Source: Desulfobacterales bacterium
GTDB lineage: Bacteria > Desulfobacterota > Desulfobacteria > Desulfobacterales > Desulfobacteraceae
Assembly: GCA_022361535.1 (NCBI GenBank)
Contig: JAKSAU010001203.1
Coordinates: 1-5,461 of the forward strand
Direction: 5' to 3'
DNA: 5,461 nucleotides
The notes beneath the pieces are model-generated. The model searched no databases, was not told where the DNA came from, and was given only the letters and a program-made list of their open reading frames with translations. The first letter of the stretch is position 1. Each line of letters begins with the position of its first letter. Below are positions 4,645 to 5,461 of this stretch, piece after piece. A program made the translations under genes and the position numbers.

Positions 4645-5461
4645 CTACAAGGCATCGTCATCATAGCTTTTAACCAGGACTTCCCGGGGTTTGGAACCCA
4701 TTTGAGGGCCGACAATACCTTCGTGCTCCATCATTTCAATAAGACGGGCTGCCCTGTTGTACCCAATACGCAATCGGCGCTGGACGTAGGAAATGGATGC
4801 CTGGCGGTCTTTGGTGACTATGGCGACTGCCTCATCATATTTGGCATCGTATTCAGACTCATCAAAGGTTTTTTCTTCGCCTGAATCCTCACCCATGGTG
4901 ACTTCTTCATTATATTCGGGCTTGCGCTGCTCTTTTAAAAACCCTGTTACGCGGCCAATTTCTTTTTCGGAAATATAGGCACCTTGTATCCGCATCAATT
5001 TGCCTGTACCAGGCGGGCAAAAAAGCATATCACCATTTCCAAGAAGGCTTTCCGCCCCACCCTGGTCAATAATGATCCGGCCGTCAATTTTTGAAGAAAC
5101 CTGGAAAGAAATCCGGGTGGGAAAGTTAGCTTTTATCGTACCGGTAAGGACATCGGCAGACGGCCGCTGGGTGGCTATGATCAGATGAATACCCGCAGCT
5201 CTTGCCATCTGGGCAAGGCGGGTCAAGGCATATTCCACATCCTTGGACGCCACCATCATCAAGTCCCCAAGCTCATCTACAATAACAACAATATAGGGCA
5301 GTTTTTCCAGAGGCGGATCTGCCGGGTTTGCTTCTTCTTCGGCAACTCCTTCAGCGCCTGCCGCCTCAAGTTTTTCCTGTACCATCTCATTGTACTGGCC
5401 AATATTTCTTAAACCGGACATTTCCAAAAGTTCATACCGGCGTTCCATTTCCCTGACAGCC
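4645..5461 (-). CDS. ftsK: DNA translocase FtsK, C-terminal part (5' end outside window)
   Basis: The frame is open to the window edge, so about 271 C-terminal residues are visible (numbering here starts at the edge). FtsK is a septal, membrane-anchored hexameric ATPase that pumps chromosome termini through the closing septum and activates XerCD at dif. AVREMERRYELL leads to Walker B in VVIVDELGDLMM (D62-E63), then IIATQRPSADVLTGTIKANF (94-113) and DQGGAESLLGNGDMLF, all classic motor-domain signatures. Walker A lies outside. The last 64 residues, with DRQASISYVQRRLRIGYNRA, are the FtsK gamma winged helix that reads KOPS polarity sequences. A short acidic insert (about residues 32-50) precedes Walker B. 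It is the first visible gene of a leftward cluster. The membrane domain and linker cannot be assessed. Confidence 0.97.
   Translation of the reverse strand, partial: AVREMERRYELLEMSGLRNIGQYNEMVQEKLEAAGAEGVAEEEANPADPPLEKLPYIVVIVDELGDLMMVASKDVEYALTRLAQMARAAGIHLIIATQRPSADVLTGTIKANFPTRISFQVSSKIDGRIIIDQGGAESLLGNGDMLFCPPGTGKLMRIQGAYISEKEIGRVTGFLKEQRKPEYNEEVTMGEDSGEEKTFDESEYDAKYDEAVAIVTKDRQASISYVQRRLRIGYNRAARLIEMMEHEGIVGPQMGSKPREVLVKSYDDDAL

Overview
The window looks like a chromosomal segment of a Gram-negative, probably marine or sediment-dwelling bacterium. Two lipoproteins with lipoboxes imply an envelope, and a bacteriohemerythrin and an FtsK translocase are present. The overall protein style suggests Desulfobacterota (Desulfobacterales-like). 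That assignment is inference from protein flavour, not proof.

Left third (about 1-1389): an integron gene-cassette array, and the most notable content here. All genes read leftward (- strand). Three cassettes are visible. The first, partial at the left edge, begins a cysteine-rich DUF3795-type protein. The second (68-590) carries a 124-aa conserved-looking hypothetical protein. The third (591-1388) carries a 200-aa lipoprotein with two Asp-rich calcium-loop-like motifs. Two attC sites (62-185 and 585-680) end the two complete cassettes. Each has R and L boxes and an extrahelical base. In each, the R'' box is the exact complement of that cassette's own 5' end, as expected of a unit that circularises. 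No integron integrase is in the window.

Junction (about 1383-1663): a 274-base gap between the array and the rightward genes. It holds an 11-bp direct repeat, a 12-bp palindrome and a short open frame that may be a gene remnant. It could contain attI, a further degenerate attC, or simply the array boundary.

Middle (1664-3514): a ChaN/Tiki-superfamily lipoprotein (+) converges on a complete bacteriohemerythrin (-). The hemerythrin is transcribed divergently from a 57-aa protein with eight cysteines (+), with good promoter candidates for both in the shared 162-bp gap. A haem/iron/oxygen theme is possible but unproven.

Right third (3531-5461): a leftward, tightly spaced cluster of ftsK (5' end cut by the window), a class I SAM-dependent methyltransferase and a YigI-like hotdog thioesterase, with gaps of 17 and 14 bases. 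A 7-bp perfect stem-loop sits at the methyltransferase-thioesterase junction. This looks like ordinary core-genome content, and by eye it is richer in G+C than the cassette region.
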